Shown in pieces: positions 1 through 7,163 of a DNA stretch of 20,014 nt. Below the pieces are notes generated by a model that did no database searches, was not told the origin of the DNA, and saw only the letters and a program-made list of their open reading frames with translations. Both the position numbers and the translations under genes were made by a program. Origin of the DNA: Lachnospiraceae bacterium. GTDB lineage: Bacteria; Bacillota; Clostridia; Lachnospirales; Lachnospiraceae. Numbering within the stretch: position 1 is the stretch's first letter; each line of letters begins with the position of its first letter. The DNA lies in the NCBI GenBank assembly GCA_021199405.1, contig JAJQID010000058.1, forward strand, positions 1 through 20,014. The letters run 5' to 3'.

Positions 1-8
1 AGAGTAAG

Positions 9-57
9 TTCCACTTGTACCCCTTCAAAGTGGAAGTTAACTTTTCACTTCAGTGGT
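9..57. repeat. Cluster of short inverted repeats at the window start
   Basis: TTCCACTT (9-16) is matched by AAGTGGAA (28-35). It is followed by the perfect 10-bp palindrome AAGTTAACTT (34-43) and a TTCAC/GTGAA hairpin around 45-57. The cluster lies just upstream of the promoter proposed for the symporter, so it could be a regulator-binding region. It could equally be the tail of a gene lying left of the window. There is no T-run, so it does not look like an intrinsic terminator. Confidence 0.3.
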
Positions 58-79
58 GAAGAAAATCCATAAAAAACTA

Positions 80-106
80 TTGAAAAAATTATAAAAATGT
101 TATAAA
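80..106 (+). promoter_or_regulatory. Candidate extended -10 promoter for the symporter leader
   Basis: TTGAAA (80-85) and TATAAA (101-106) are separated by 15 bp, which is short. The -10 box is preceded by TG one base upstream (98-99), making an extended -10 that can compensate for a poor -35 spacing. Transcription from here would give a leader of roughly 225 nt before the symporter. Confidence 0.45.
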
Positions 107-165
107 CTGATTTCGGTGTTTTTTACATAGTACCATAAGTACAGATGACGAATGAGGTATAACAC

Positions 166-206
166 AAGGGTGTGGGATTTCTTCAGGAAGAGATTCCGCC
201 CTTTTT
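166..206 (+). terminator. Terminator-like hairpin (possible attenuator) in the symporter leader
   Basis: AAGGG (166-170) pairs with CCCTT (199-203), and 174-184 pairs with 187-197 through 11 consecutive pairs if G-U is allowed; a short T-run follows. It lies about 130 bases upstream of the start codon and downstream of the proposed promoter, so it could stop transcription before the gene. An upstream hairpin, ACAC (162-165) with GTGT (170-173), would compete with its lower stem. No known riboswitch class (glycine, T-box, SAM) was recognised. Confidence 0.5.
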
Positions 207-337
207 GTTTACTGAAAGAGTTGCGTGGTATGTCGTAGCGTCTGATTAATCTGAGATCAGAGGAGAAGCACGAATGGACTGGCGTGAGATAAAGAAGTAT
301 TATTTCGTGACAGTTCTAAAGCGAGAGGAGAAAAATT

Positions 338-1840
338 ATGCTGCAAATTGTTGAACAGGTGAACAGTGCGATCAATAACGTCGTATGGGGACCGCCCATG
401 CTGGTGCTGATGATCGTGGTGGGCGTGCTGATGACGGTTCTGACCGGCGTATTTCAGTTCAGTCATTTCGGACACTGGATGAAGAATACCATCGGCGCGA
501 TCTTTAAGGACAAAGAGGTGGTGGGCCACACAAAGGATAAATCCATCTCTCAGTTCCAGAGCCTTTGCACCGCCCTGGCGGCCACGGTGGGAACCGGCAA
601 TATCGTAGGTGTGGCCGGCGCTATTATGACCGGCGGTCCGGGAGCGGTATTCTGGATGTGGTTCATGGCTATTTTTTCCATGATGACCAATTATTCCGAG
701 AATGTGCTTGGTATTTTTTATCGTAGAAAGAACAGCCAGGGCGAGTGGTCCGGCGGCGCCATGTACTATCTGCGCGACGGCCTGGGAGCGAAAAAGGGCT
801 GCAAGGCCATCGGTTCAGTGCTGGCGGTGCTGTTTTCCATCTTCTGTTTTCTGGCGTCCTTCGGTATCGGCAATATGACTCAGGTCAATTCCATTGCCGG
901 CAATATGGAATCTGCTTTCGGAATTCCCAACTGGGTGACCGGACTTGTGGTGATGCTCATCGCCGGACTGGTGATTGTGGGCGGCTTAAAGAGAATCGCC
1001 GCTGTGACGGAGAAGATTGTTCCCTTCATGGTGATTCTGTACATAATCGGTTCGATTGTCATTCTGATTACCAATATTTCCATGGTACCGGCGGTGTTCA
1101 TTTCCATCTTTAAGAGCGCCTTCGGCCTGAAGGCAGTGGGCGGCGGAATCGTCGGTTATGGCCTGAAGCAGGCGGTAGTCATGGGCATGAAGAGAGGTGT
1201 TTTCTCCAATGAGGCCGGCCTTGGCTCTTCTGTTATGGTACATTCCAATTCCAATGTGAAGGAGCCGGTGAGACAGGGTATGTGGGGCATCTTTGAGGTA
1301 TTTGCGGACACGATCATTGTCTGCACGCTGACGGCGTTCACCGTGCTTTCCTCCGGGCTGGTGGATCTGGAAACCGGTGAGACTCTGGCAGAGTACGGCG
1401 GAAATGCGCTGTCCAATTCCAATCTGGTAGGAACCGCTTTTTCCATGCATTTTGGCATAGCGGGCTCCGGTTTTGTGGCCATCGCCATTGCGCTGTTCGC
1501 TTTTTCTACCACACTGGGATGGAGCCACTACGGCACCAAAGCCTGTGAGTTCTTATTCAAGGAAAAAGCAACCATGATTTACAAGGTGATCTTTGTGGTG
1601 GCGATCTTCGGCGGCGCGGTGATGGGCGACAATCTGGCCTGGGATATCGCGGATACCTTAAACGGCCTGATGGCGCTGCCCAACCTGATCGGCGTGCTGG
1701 TGCTGTCCCCGATTGTGGCGAAGATTACAAGGAATTACGTGGACCGTAAAATCAAGGGCAAGGATATTGAGCCCATGCTGTCCAACTTCCCGGAGATTCA
1801 GGCGGAGCATGCCGCTGCGGTGAAGAAGGGCGCGGAGTAA
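338..1840 (+). CDS. Sodium:alanine (amino acid) symporter, AgcS family
   Basis: A 500-residue polytopic membrane protein of the alanine/glycine:cation symporter family, which imports small neutral amino acids with Na+. Family-typical segments are GTGNIVGVAG near residues 85-94, the GGPGAVFWMW helix after it, and NEAGLGSSVMVHS from residue 291 followed by KEPVRQGMWGIFE. Length fits the family (about 450-500). GAGAGGAG lies at normal distance before ATG 338. The gene is monocistronic: a terminator-like hairpin lies upstream in the leader and a strong terminator directly downstream. The substrate cannot be read from the sequence; alanine, glycine or D-alanine are all possible. The family call is firm. 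Confidence 0.93.
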   Translation: MLQIVEQVNSAINNVVWGPPMLVLMIVVGVLMTVLTGVFQFSHFGHWMKNTIGAIFKDKEVVGHTKDKSISQFQSLCTALAATVGTGNIVGVAGAIMTGGPGAVFWMWFMAIFSMMTNYSENVLGIFYRRKNSQGEWSGGAMYYLRDGLGAKKGCKAIGSVLAVLFSIFCFLASFGIGNMTQVNSIAGNMESAFGIPNWVTGLVVMLIAGLVIVGGLKRIAAVTEKIVPFMVILYIIGSIVILITNISMVPAVFISIFKSAFGLKAVGGGIVGYGLKQAVVMGMKRGVFSNEAGLGSSVMVHSNSNVKEPVRQGMWGIFEVFADTIIVCTLTAFTVLSSGLVDLETGETLAEYGGNALSNSNLVGTAFSMHFGIAGSGFVAIAIALFAFSTTLGWSHYGTKACEFLFKEKATMIYKVIFVVAIFGGAVMGDNLAWDIADTLNGLMALPNLIGVLVLSPIVAKITRNYVDRKIKGKDIEPMLSNFPEIQAEHAAAVKKGAE

Positions 1841-1851
1841 GAGGCGGAGAA

Positions 1852-1897
1852 AAGTCCGGCGCAGGTGACTGTAGAGTTACCCTGGCCGGGCTTTTTT
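1852..1897 (+). terminator. Intrinsic terminator after the symporter
   Basis: AAGTCCGGC (1852-1860) pairs with GCCGGGCTT (about 1884-1892) through nine pairs with one G-U. An inner GGTGAC/GTTACC stem extends it, and a run of six T follows. It lies 12 bases after the stop codon. Confidence 0.85.
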
Positions 1898-1974
1898 GAT
1901 TCTGATTTATTCAACAGCACAGGTGAAAAAATTTCAAAAAGGACGACATATCGGCTACATCCGACAAAATTATG

Positions 1975-1983
1975 TGTTATACT
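1975..1983 (+). promoter_or_regulatory. Extended -10 promoter candidate for the LPXTG gene
   Basis: TATACT (1978-1983) is preceded by TG one base upstream (1975-1976), giving an extended -10 box. No convincing -35 is visible at 17 bp. It sits between the symporter terminator and the ribosome binding site of the surface protein, about 33 bases before the start codon. Confidence 0.4.
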
Positions 1984-2015
1984 CCAGAGACAATATTTCT
2001 TTGGAGGAAAAGAAC

Positions 2016-3665
2016 ATGCAAGGAAGAGTTTTTTTCAGGGAAGCTGCCGCGTTGATTCTGGCGGCGGCTCTGAGCATGGCGGGTCTTCCGGCGTCTGCGG
2101 CAGCGAACAGCGGGATAGAGGCTGCTGCTCTGCGGACGGAGGAGGAAACAGAGCCTTCAACGAAAGAAGCTGTGCAGGAGACGGCAGTTGAGACGGACAC
2201 AGGAGAAAAGCCCGAAAGCGGGGAGGATGGTCAGGAAGAAAGCGCAGAAAGTACAGAGGAGGAGCAGGAAGAGGATGCCGGAAGCAGCGTGGAGGAACAG
2301 GAAGAGAGCGCCGGAAGCGGCGGAGAGGAGCAGGAAGAGGATGCCGGAAGCGGCGGAGAGGAGCAGGAAGAGGATGCCGGAAGCAGCGGGGAGGAACAGG
2401 AAGAGAGTGCCGGAAGCGGCGGGGAGGAACAGGAAGAGAGTGCAGAAGGGGCAGGGAATGAACGGGAAGAGAGAGAGGAAGACGTAGAAGGCGAACAGGA
2501 AGAGAATATGGAAAATGAAGAAGGTGAACAGGGAGAGAACGCGGAAAACAAAGAGGGTGAACAGGGAGAAAACGCGGAAAACCGGAAGGACGAACAGGAG
2601 GAGAACGCCGGAAACACAGAGGACGGGCAGGAAGAAACTGTGGAAAGTGTGAAGGACAGTCAGGAAGAGAATGAGAAAAGTGGAGAGAACAGCCCGGAAG
2701 AGGGCGCGGAAGGCGTAGACAGTGCTCAGGAAAAGAATGAAGCGGAGAGTCCGGGAGAGGATTCCGGAAATGAGGAGAAGGGATCAGAGGAAACCGGCGA
2801 AAACGGGGAGAATATAAAGGAACAAGATGGAAGCAGTACAGACGAATCAGGAGAAAGCACTGGAAATCATGAGGATAAGATACTGACAGCTGATGAGGAA
2901 ACTGCAGAGGTAATCCTGATGGAAGAGAATGTGGAGACAGTCTCCGGAGAGGAACCTGAAACTGGCGGAGAGACGGGAACCTCTGCTTCTGCTGCTGCAG
3001 AGGATCTGTGCCAGTTGAATCTGATTGTGCTTGCCGGGGATGAGATCACTGCACTGGAGGGCGCGGTCTTTACCATTGAGCGGCAGATGACAGATGCAGT
3101 TTCCGGGGAGAACTGGTGGGAGTATCTGGAAGGCGACGGTACAGTATTCACAAATCAGGAGGGGAATGAGGCCGGGGCGTATACCTCAGATGAGAACGGT
3201 ATCATTTCTGTGGAGGATCTGGGATGCGGCACTTACCGGGTGACACAGGTACGGACAAGGGCTGGATTTAACCTGATGACGGAGGCTCTTATGGTGACCC
3301 TTCCGCTGGCCGGTGTTTCGGAAGAGGGCACCTCTGAGGAGGATAGTGCACCAGAGGAAGCTGGTATATTGGAGGGAACCGCTGAGGAGAACAGCGAAGA
3401 GGGAGAAATCGGCATGACCGCTGAAATGGATGTGATCAAAACAGCTGCGGTTGAAGGTGAATATGATTTGACAGAAACGGGCGGGTTATACTATTATTAC
3501 GAAGTGACATATACAATCGTTAACACTGCCAGCCTGCGGCTGCCGTATACAGGAGCGGATACGGGAACAGTATGGCTGACCGGATTCGCGGGAATGCTTC
3601 TGTTGACAGCGGCGTGGCTCATGCTTTGCGGATGGGACAGGCACAGTCTGCCGGAGATTGAATAA
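2016..3665 (+). CDS. Sortase-anchored (LPYTG) surface protein with acidic repeat stalk and SpaA-like domain
   Basis: A 549-residue secreted wall-anchored protein. The start at 2016 was chosen because GGAGG precedes it and a signal peptide begins at once (hydrophobic 10-24, predicted cleavage after ASA, residue 28). An extremely Glu-rich region follows (about residues 40-310) containing sixteen 11-residue repeats. A beta-sandwich of SpaA/prealbumin type spans about 331-432, then a Glu-rich spacer, then LPYTG at 509-513, a transmembrane helix (about 518-537) and a short tail. In SpaA domains a Lys in the first strand and a Glu in the Y-x-x-x-E motif form an isopeptide bond; here the first strand has no Lys and the Glu position reads Gln (411), so the bond is probably absent. 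No sortase gene lies in the window. It may be an adhesin or surface spacer; the ligand is unknown. Confidence 0.85.
   Translation: MQGRVFFREAAALILAAALSMAGLPASAAANSGIEAAALRTEEETEPSTKEAVQETAVETDTGEKPESGEDGQEESAESTEEEQEEDAGSSVEEQEESAGSGGEEQEEDAGSGGEEQEEDAGSSGEEQEESAGSGGEEQEESAEGAGNEREEREEDVEGEQEENMENEEGEQGENAENKEGEQGENAENRKDEQEENAGNTEDGQEETVESVKDSQEENEKSGENSPEEGAEGVDSAQEKNEAESPGEDSGNEEKGSEETGENGENIKEQDGSSTDESGESTGNHEDKILTADEETAEVILMEENVETVSGEEPETGGETGTSASAAAEDLCQLNLIVLAGDEITALEGAVFTIERQMTDAVSGENWWEYLEGDGTVFTNQEGNEAGAYTSDENGIISVEDLGCGTYRVTQVRTRAGFNLMTEALMVTLPLAGVSEEGTSEEDSAPEEAGILEGTAEENSEEGEIGMTAEMDVIKTAAVEGEYDLTETGGLYYYYEVTYTIVNTASLRLPYTGADTGTVWLTGFAGMLLLTAAWLMLCGWDRHSLPEIE
2226..2753 (+). repeat. 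Sixteen tandem 33-bp (11-residue) repeats encoding an acidic stalk
   Basis: The reading frame splits without gaps into sixteen 11-residue units such as EEQEEDAGSSV, EEQEESAGSGG, GEQGENAENKE and DSQEENEKSGE. Units 2-7 (about 2259-2456) are nearly identical at DNA level, pointing to recent expansion by slippage or recombination; later units have diverged but keep the register. The overall consensus is x-x-Q-E-E-x-A-x-x-x-x. Confidence 0.9.
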
Positions 3666-3744
3666 AATTAGAATCAAAGGCGGGAATCCGCGCGGGGCAT
3701 TCTGCCGTGAAATGATAAGGAATGGAAGAGGGATATCATAAAAT

Positions 3745-4521
3745 ATGGACATTTTTCTGGGACTGATGATACCGCTTTTGGGAACGACATTGGGCGCGGC
3801 CTGTGTTTTCCTGATGAAAAATCAGATGAGCGTTCAGGTACAGCGAATGCTGACGGGCTTCGCGGCGGGAGTGATGGTTGCAGCCTCCATCTGGAGTCTG
3901 CTGATTCCTGCGATCGAGCAGTCGGAAGGTTTGGGAAAATTCGCGTTTTTCCCGGCGGCTGTTGGGTTTTGTGTCGGGATTCTATTTCTGCTTCTTCTGG
4001 ATGAAATAACGCCTCATCTTCACCAGAACAGCGTGGAGTCGGAGGGACCGCAGAGCAACCTGAAGGACACCACCAAGCTGCTGCTGGCGGTAACTCTTCA
4101 CAATATTCCCGAGGGAATGGCTGTGGGGGTGGTGTATGCAGGGGCGCTTTCACAGAATGAGCAGATCACTGCGGCGGGCGCTCTGGCGCTCTCTCTGGGC
4201 ATTGCCATTTAGAATTTCCCGGAGGGAGCCATCATCGCCATGCCTCTGAAGACAAGGGGCATGAGCAAGGGCAGAGCCTTTGCCTGCGGTTTCCTTTCCG
4301 GAGTGGTGGAGCCTGTGGCGGCTGTCTTTACCCTTGCCATGGCCGGGCTGGTGGTGCCGGCGCTGCCGTATTTGCTGAGCTTTGCGGCGGGAGCCATGAT
4401 GTATGTAGTGGTGGAGGAGCTGATTCCGGAGATTTCTCAGGGAGAGCATTCCAATATCGGTGTGATTTCCTTTTCTGTGGGCTTTGTGCTGATGATGATC
4501 CTGGATGTGGCGCTGGGGTAA
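3745..4521 (+). pseudogene. ZIP family metal transporter interrupted by an in-frame amber codon
   Basis: The frame starting at ATG 3745 reads as a ZIP (ZupT/GufA-like) divalent metal importer but meets TAG at 4210-4212 (codon 156), then continues in the same frame to TAA at 4519-4521. Without that codon the protein would be 258 residues, a normal family length. HNIPEGMAVG (H119, E123) is the transmembrane 4 metal motif. The stop directly precedes NFPEG of transmembrane 5, where BbZIP and relatives have QN-x-P-E: the lost residue is the metal-binding Gln, so one C-to-T change of CAG to TAG explains it. The later VVEE motif is intact. No other damage is seen, so the lesion is recent or a sequencing error. 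As written, the gene gives a 155-residue fragment lacking half the binding site. It is convergent with the radical SAM gene, with only 18 bp between them. Confidence 0.85.
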
Positions 4522-4539
4522 ATGGCTGCCGCTATGCTT

Positions 4540-5913
4540 CTATTCCTCGTAGAAGGACTTTGGCTTTTTATGTGGTGTCGTTGCCCAAAGCTCGTCCGCA
4601 GCCGGCTTCCAGTTTTCGGCATATTCCGTGGTCTTATCACACAGGTCATCCACACTTTCCGGGCTTTCGTAGTCGGTGCTGACGGCCTTCGTGTCATGAA
4701 CCATCCTGCGCAGGCACTCCGGGTTCTCCAGCATGGGGCAGGGCCGCAGCATGTTTTCATTGAAGGGCTGGTTATCATGGTAAGCCATGAACAGCGGACT
4801 CTTTAAGGCATCCAGCAGACTGGTATCGTGGATGTTGCAGTTGGAATAATGGATGAACACACAGGGCTCCACGTCGCCCTTGGCGTTGATATGCAGATAA
4901 CTCCTGCCGCCGGCAATGCAACCGCCCACATATTGAGCATCGTTCTGGAAGTCCATGGAAAAAATGGGCTTGGTATTCCGAAATTCACGGATTCTGCGAT
5001 AAACCTCTTTTCTCTGCTCCGGGGAAGGAAGCAGCTCCTTAACTGCGCCATTGCCTACGGGCATATAGTGGAAGAGCCAGACGAACAGAGCGCCGCTGTC
5101 GATGATGTAATCAAAGAATTCCTCGCTGGAGATATCGGCGTAATTGTGGCTGGTATAGCAGACGGAGATTCCGAAAGGCAGCTTATGAGCTTTCAGCAGA
5201 TCCATGGCGTTCTTTACCTTCTGATAGATGCCCTGACCGCGGCGGGAATCATTTGCTTCCTCGAAGCCCTCCAGACTGATGGCCGGCACGAAGTTTTTTA
5301 CCCGCAGCATTTCCTGACAGAATTCTTCATCGATCAGGGTGCCGTTGGTGAAGGAGAGAAATTCGCAGTCCGGGTGCATTTCGCATATTTTGATCAGGTC
5401 CTTTTTGCGGACCATAGGCTCGCCGCCGGTATAGATGTACATATAGGTGCCCATTTTCTTCCCCTGGCGGATGGTGGAATCAATATCTTCCACAGTGAGA
5501 TTTAACTGGTTGCCATATTCTGCAGCCCAGCAGCCGGTGCAGTGCAGATTGCAGGCGGAGGTAGGGTCAAGCAGGATGGCCCAGGGCACATTGCAGCCCT
5601 CCTGTTCCTTTACTACATTCTGGGTGGCAAAGCCTTCCAGGGAGGCGTTAAAGATGAAATTCCGGAAGAAGGCCCTGCGTACGCCAGGATCCAGGTCATA
5701 CAGCTTTAAAATCAGCTGGTACCAGTTATTTTTCTCGTCGATCGCGGTGCGGATTGCGTTTCTCTGAGGGCCAAACCATCCTTCCGGAGCGAATTTATCT
5801 ACCAGCTCCATTAATTTTGGTATATTTTCCTCCGGATTGCCTTCTACATAATTGAGTACTTTATTGATTGCAAATTTTTGCATGCTTTTAGATACTGAAG
5901 TTGCTTTACTCAT
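4540..5913 (-). CDS. Radical SAM protein with SPASM-like C-terminal cysteines
   Basis: A 457-residue radical SAM enzyme. The start at 5913 (MSKATS) is preferred over an upstream ATG at 5946 because GAAAGGA lies just before it. An alpha-helical N-terminal region (about 1-108) precedes the radical SAM core: C121-x3-C125-x2-C128 should bind the 4Fe-4S cluster and SAM, and GGEP at 163-166 is the usual SAM-contact motif. The C-terminal part carries further cysteines (in YVGGC, VEPC, SNC, RPCP and PEC) that resemble a SPASM/auxiliary cluster domain, typical of peptide- or cofactor-modifying enzymes. No precursor peptide was recognised nearby. It diverges from a cysteine-less paralogue across 233 bp, so joint control is likely. 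The substrate is unknown. The stop codon is TAG. Confidence 0.85.
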   Translation of the reverse strand: MSKATSVSKSMQKFAINKVLNYVEGNPEENIPKLMELVDKFAPEGWFGPQRNAIRTAIDEKNNWYQLILKLYDLDPGVRRAFFRNFIFNASLEGFATQNVVKEQEGCNVPWAILLDPTSACNLHCTGCWAAEYGNQLNLTVEDIDSTIRQGKKMGTYMYIYTGGEPMVRKKDLIKICEMHPDCEFLSFTNGTLIDEEFCQEMLRVKNFVPAISLEGFEEANDSRRGQGIYQKVKNAMDLLKAHKLPFGISVCYTSHNYADISSEEFFDYIIDSGALFVWLFHYMPVGNGAVKELLPSPEQRKEVYRRIREFRNTKPIFSMDFQNDAQYVGGCIAGGRSYLHINAKGDVEPCVFIHYSNCNIHDTSLLDALKSPLFMAYHDNQPFNENMLRPCPMLENPECLRRMVHDTKAVSTDYESPESVDDLCDKTTEYAENWKPAADELWATTPHKKPKSFYEE

Positions 5914-5945
5914 AATATCTCGTCCTTTCTTTTGAATGTATTCCA

Positions 5946-5951
5946 ATTATA
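5946..5951 (-). promoter_or_regulatory. -10 box for the radical SAM gene
   Basis: A perfect TATAAT is read on the minus strand at 5951-5946, about 33 bases before the start codon. The matching -35 position (about 5969-5974) is poor, suggesting dependence on an activator. TTCC and GGAA tetramers alternate around the box (5941-5968), forming overlapping short inverted repeats that could be an operator. Confidence 0.45.
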
Positions 5952-6034
5952 GGAAAATATTCCAGGAAAGTCATCAGACACAAAAACCGCATAGTCTCAA
6001 AATCTGACAAAAGAAGGAAAATGAGGTGTTTTCG

Positions 6035-6054
6035 GACACAAAGGCCAAAGTGTC
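6035..6054. promoter_or_regulatory. Inverted repeat in the divergent intergenic region (candidate operator)
   Basis: GACAC (6035-6039) and GTGTC (6050-6054) flank a spacer whose centre is the palindrome GGCC, so both parts share one axis at 6044.5. The 20-bp size suits a dimeric regulator such as the TetR-type protein encoded at 7156-7707. It lies between the two divergent radical SAM-type genes, upstream of both proposed promoters. The link to that regulator is inference. Confidence 0.35.
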
Positions 6055-6084
6055 ACTTTTTTGGACAAAAAATGAATTTGCCAC

Positions 6085-6112
6085 TTGAAATCGCAGGCGA
6101 AGAGAATATGCT
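6085..6112 (+). promoter_or_regulatory. Weak promoter candidate for the radical SAM paralogue
   Basis: TTGAAA (6085-6090) and TATGCT (6107-6112) are separated by 16 bp, about 35 bases before ATG 6147. The -10 match is moderate. A GAGAGGAA ribosome binding site follows. Confidence 0.3.
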
Positions 6113-6146
6113 GAATTACAGGTAAAAGTAAGAGAGGAATACAGTA

Positions 6147-7163
6147 ATGGAAAATACAATCTCCCGTATATTGATAGAAGTGGTAGTAAAAAACACACTG
6201 AAGGACATTGAGGATTCACCGGAGCGCAGTATCCGCAGACTGGTGGATATGGCGCTGAATTTTTCAAAGGGACGTTTCAGAAATGATTTTTTTAAGGCGG
6301 CGCAGAGGATGCTGGAGGATGAAAACAGTCCTTACTATGATCTGATCAAGGATACGGTGACTCATGTGGATCATGAGAGAATACTGCATTTTGGTATGAA
6401 CGTGGGATTTAACAGCTGCACGGAAGGCGCAAACCTTATCAGGAAGAATGAGGCGGCATTGAATTTTAATATACCATGGTCTGTGCTCTGGCACGTGGAT
6501 CAGCAGAGAATTCTGGAGGAACCGGAACAGTACAGCAGGGTGTTTTCTCAGGGAGAAAAGCTGGGAATTTATACCTGGCTGCTGATGATGGACGGGCTGC
6601 TGACGGAACTTCTTCCCCTGATAAGGGAGCATAAGGACAGCGCCTTTGTGCTGATCTGCGAGCCGGAGAGTATTTCTGAGGATTTCCTGGAGAGTGCCGC
6701 CCAGGTTGATAATATTATGATTGTCGTGCGTTATGATGAGGAGAAAACCGAAGCGTTTGACCTTCTCAGAGAGAAGAAATTTCTCTATGGCGCGTATCAG
6801 GTTTATGGGGATCAGGATTTGGAGGATATTCTGAAAGGAGATCTGTTTTACAGCGCAGAACAGGTACACGCTGTGCTGACAGGTCTGCTTCCTGAGCCGG
6901 AGTGCTCTGAGGAGACGCGGGAAAAGACAGCCGCGTATGTGGAGAAGGCCAGAGGCGAGCAGCTGTTTCAGACTGTCCCATGGGAGGCCTGGTATGACAG
7001 CTGCCGGGTGGATGCCATCATTTCCGGAGACGCCTGTTTTGCAGGCTTTGACGCGGATGGATACCTGCATACTTCGCCGGAACCGGAGGCTTCATTGAAT
7101 ATATTTCAGAATGACCTGGCACAGATTTTGAAGAGGGCATTTCCGAAGAAAAATATTATTTGA
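6147..7163 (+). CDS. Cysteine-less paralogue of the adjacent radical SAM protein (putative pseudo-enzyme)
   Basis: A 338-residue protein that aligns with its divergent neighbour along its length. The N-terminal helical region matches without gaps, so that IPW (109-111) falls on VPW (109-111) of the enzyme. The positions of the three cluster cysteines (121, 125, 128) read Arg, Glu and Gln here, and about 16 following residues are missing. QGEKLGIYTW matches QGKKMGTYMY, but GGEP is replaced by MMDG. The C-terminal part resembles the SPASM-like region (GDACFAGFDADGYLH against GGCIAGGRSYLHINAKGD) with most cysteines lost. It therefore should not bind the SAM cluster. The intact frame and good ribosome binding site argue for a retained role, such as a partner or substrate-recognition subunit. 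Its 3' end overlaps the convergent regulator gene by 8 bp. Confidence 0.7.
   Translation: MENTISRILIEVVVKNTLKDIEDSPERSIRRLVDMALNFSKGRFRNDFFKAAQRMLEDENSPYYDLIKDTVTHVDHERILHFGMNVGFNSCTEGANLIRKNEAALNFNIPWSVLWHVDQQRILEEPEQYSRVFSQGEKLGIYTWLLMMDGLLTELLPLIREHKDSAFVLICEPESISEDFLESAAQVDNIMIVVRYDEEKTEAFDLLREKKFLYGAYQVYGDQDLEDILKGDLFYSAEQVHAVLTGLLPEPECSEETREKTAAYVEKARGEQLFQTVPWEAWYDSCRVDAIISGDACFAGFDADGYLHTSPEPEASLNIFQNDLAQILKRAFPKKNII

Noticed and set aside
113..337. Glycine riboswitch or T-box before the symporter
   Set aside because: Neither the conserved glycine aptamer core nor the T-box antiterminator signature is present; only the terminator-like hairpin is seen.
2188..2487. Plus-strand Arg-rich repeat frame inside the LPXTG gene
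   Set aside because: A frame-shifted reading of the same 33-bp repeats; no ribosome binding site.
2231..2617. Minus-strand frame rich in Ser, Cys and Pro repeats
   Set aside because: It is the mirror of the GAG/GAA-rich repeat codons of the LPXTG gene and has no independent start signal or recognisable fold.
2226..2753. CRISPR-like array
   Set aside because: The 33-bp units are contiguous, lack unique spacers and keep a coding frame.
6264..7070. 268-codon minus-strand frame opposite the radical SAM paralogue
   Set aside because: The plus-strand frame has a good ribosome binding site and clear homology to its neighbour; the minus frame has neither.
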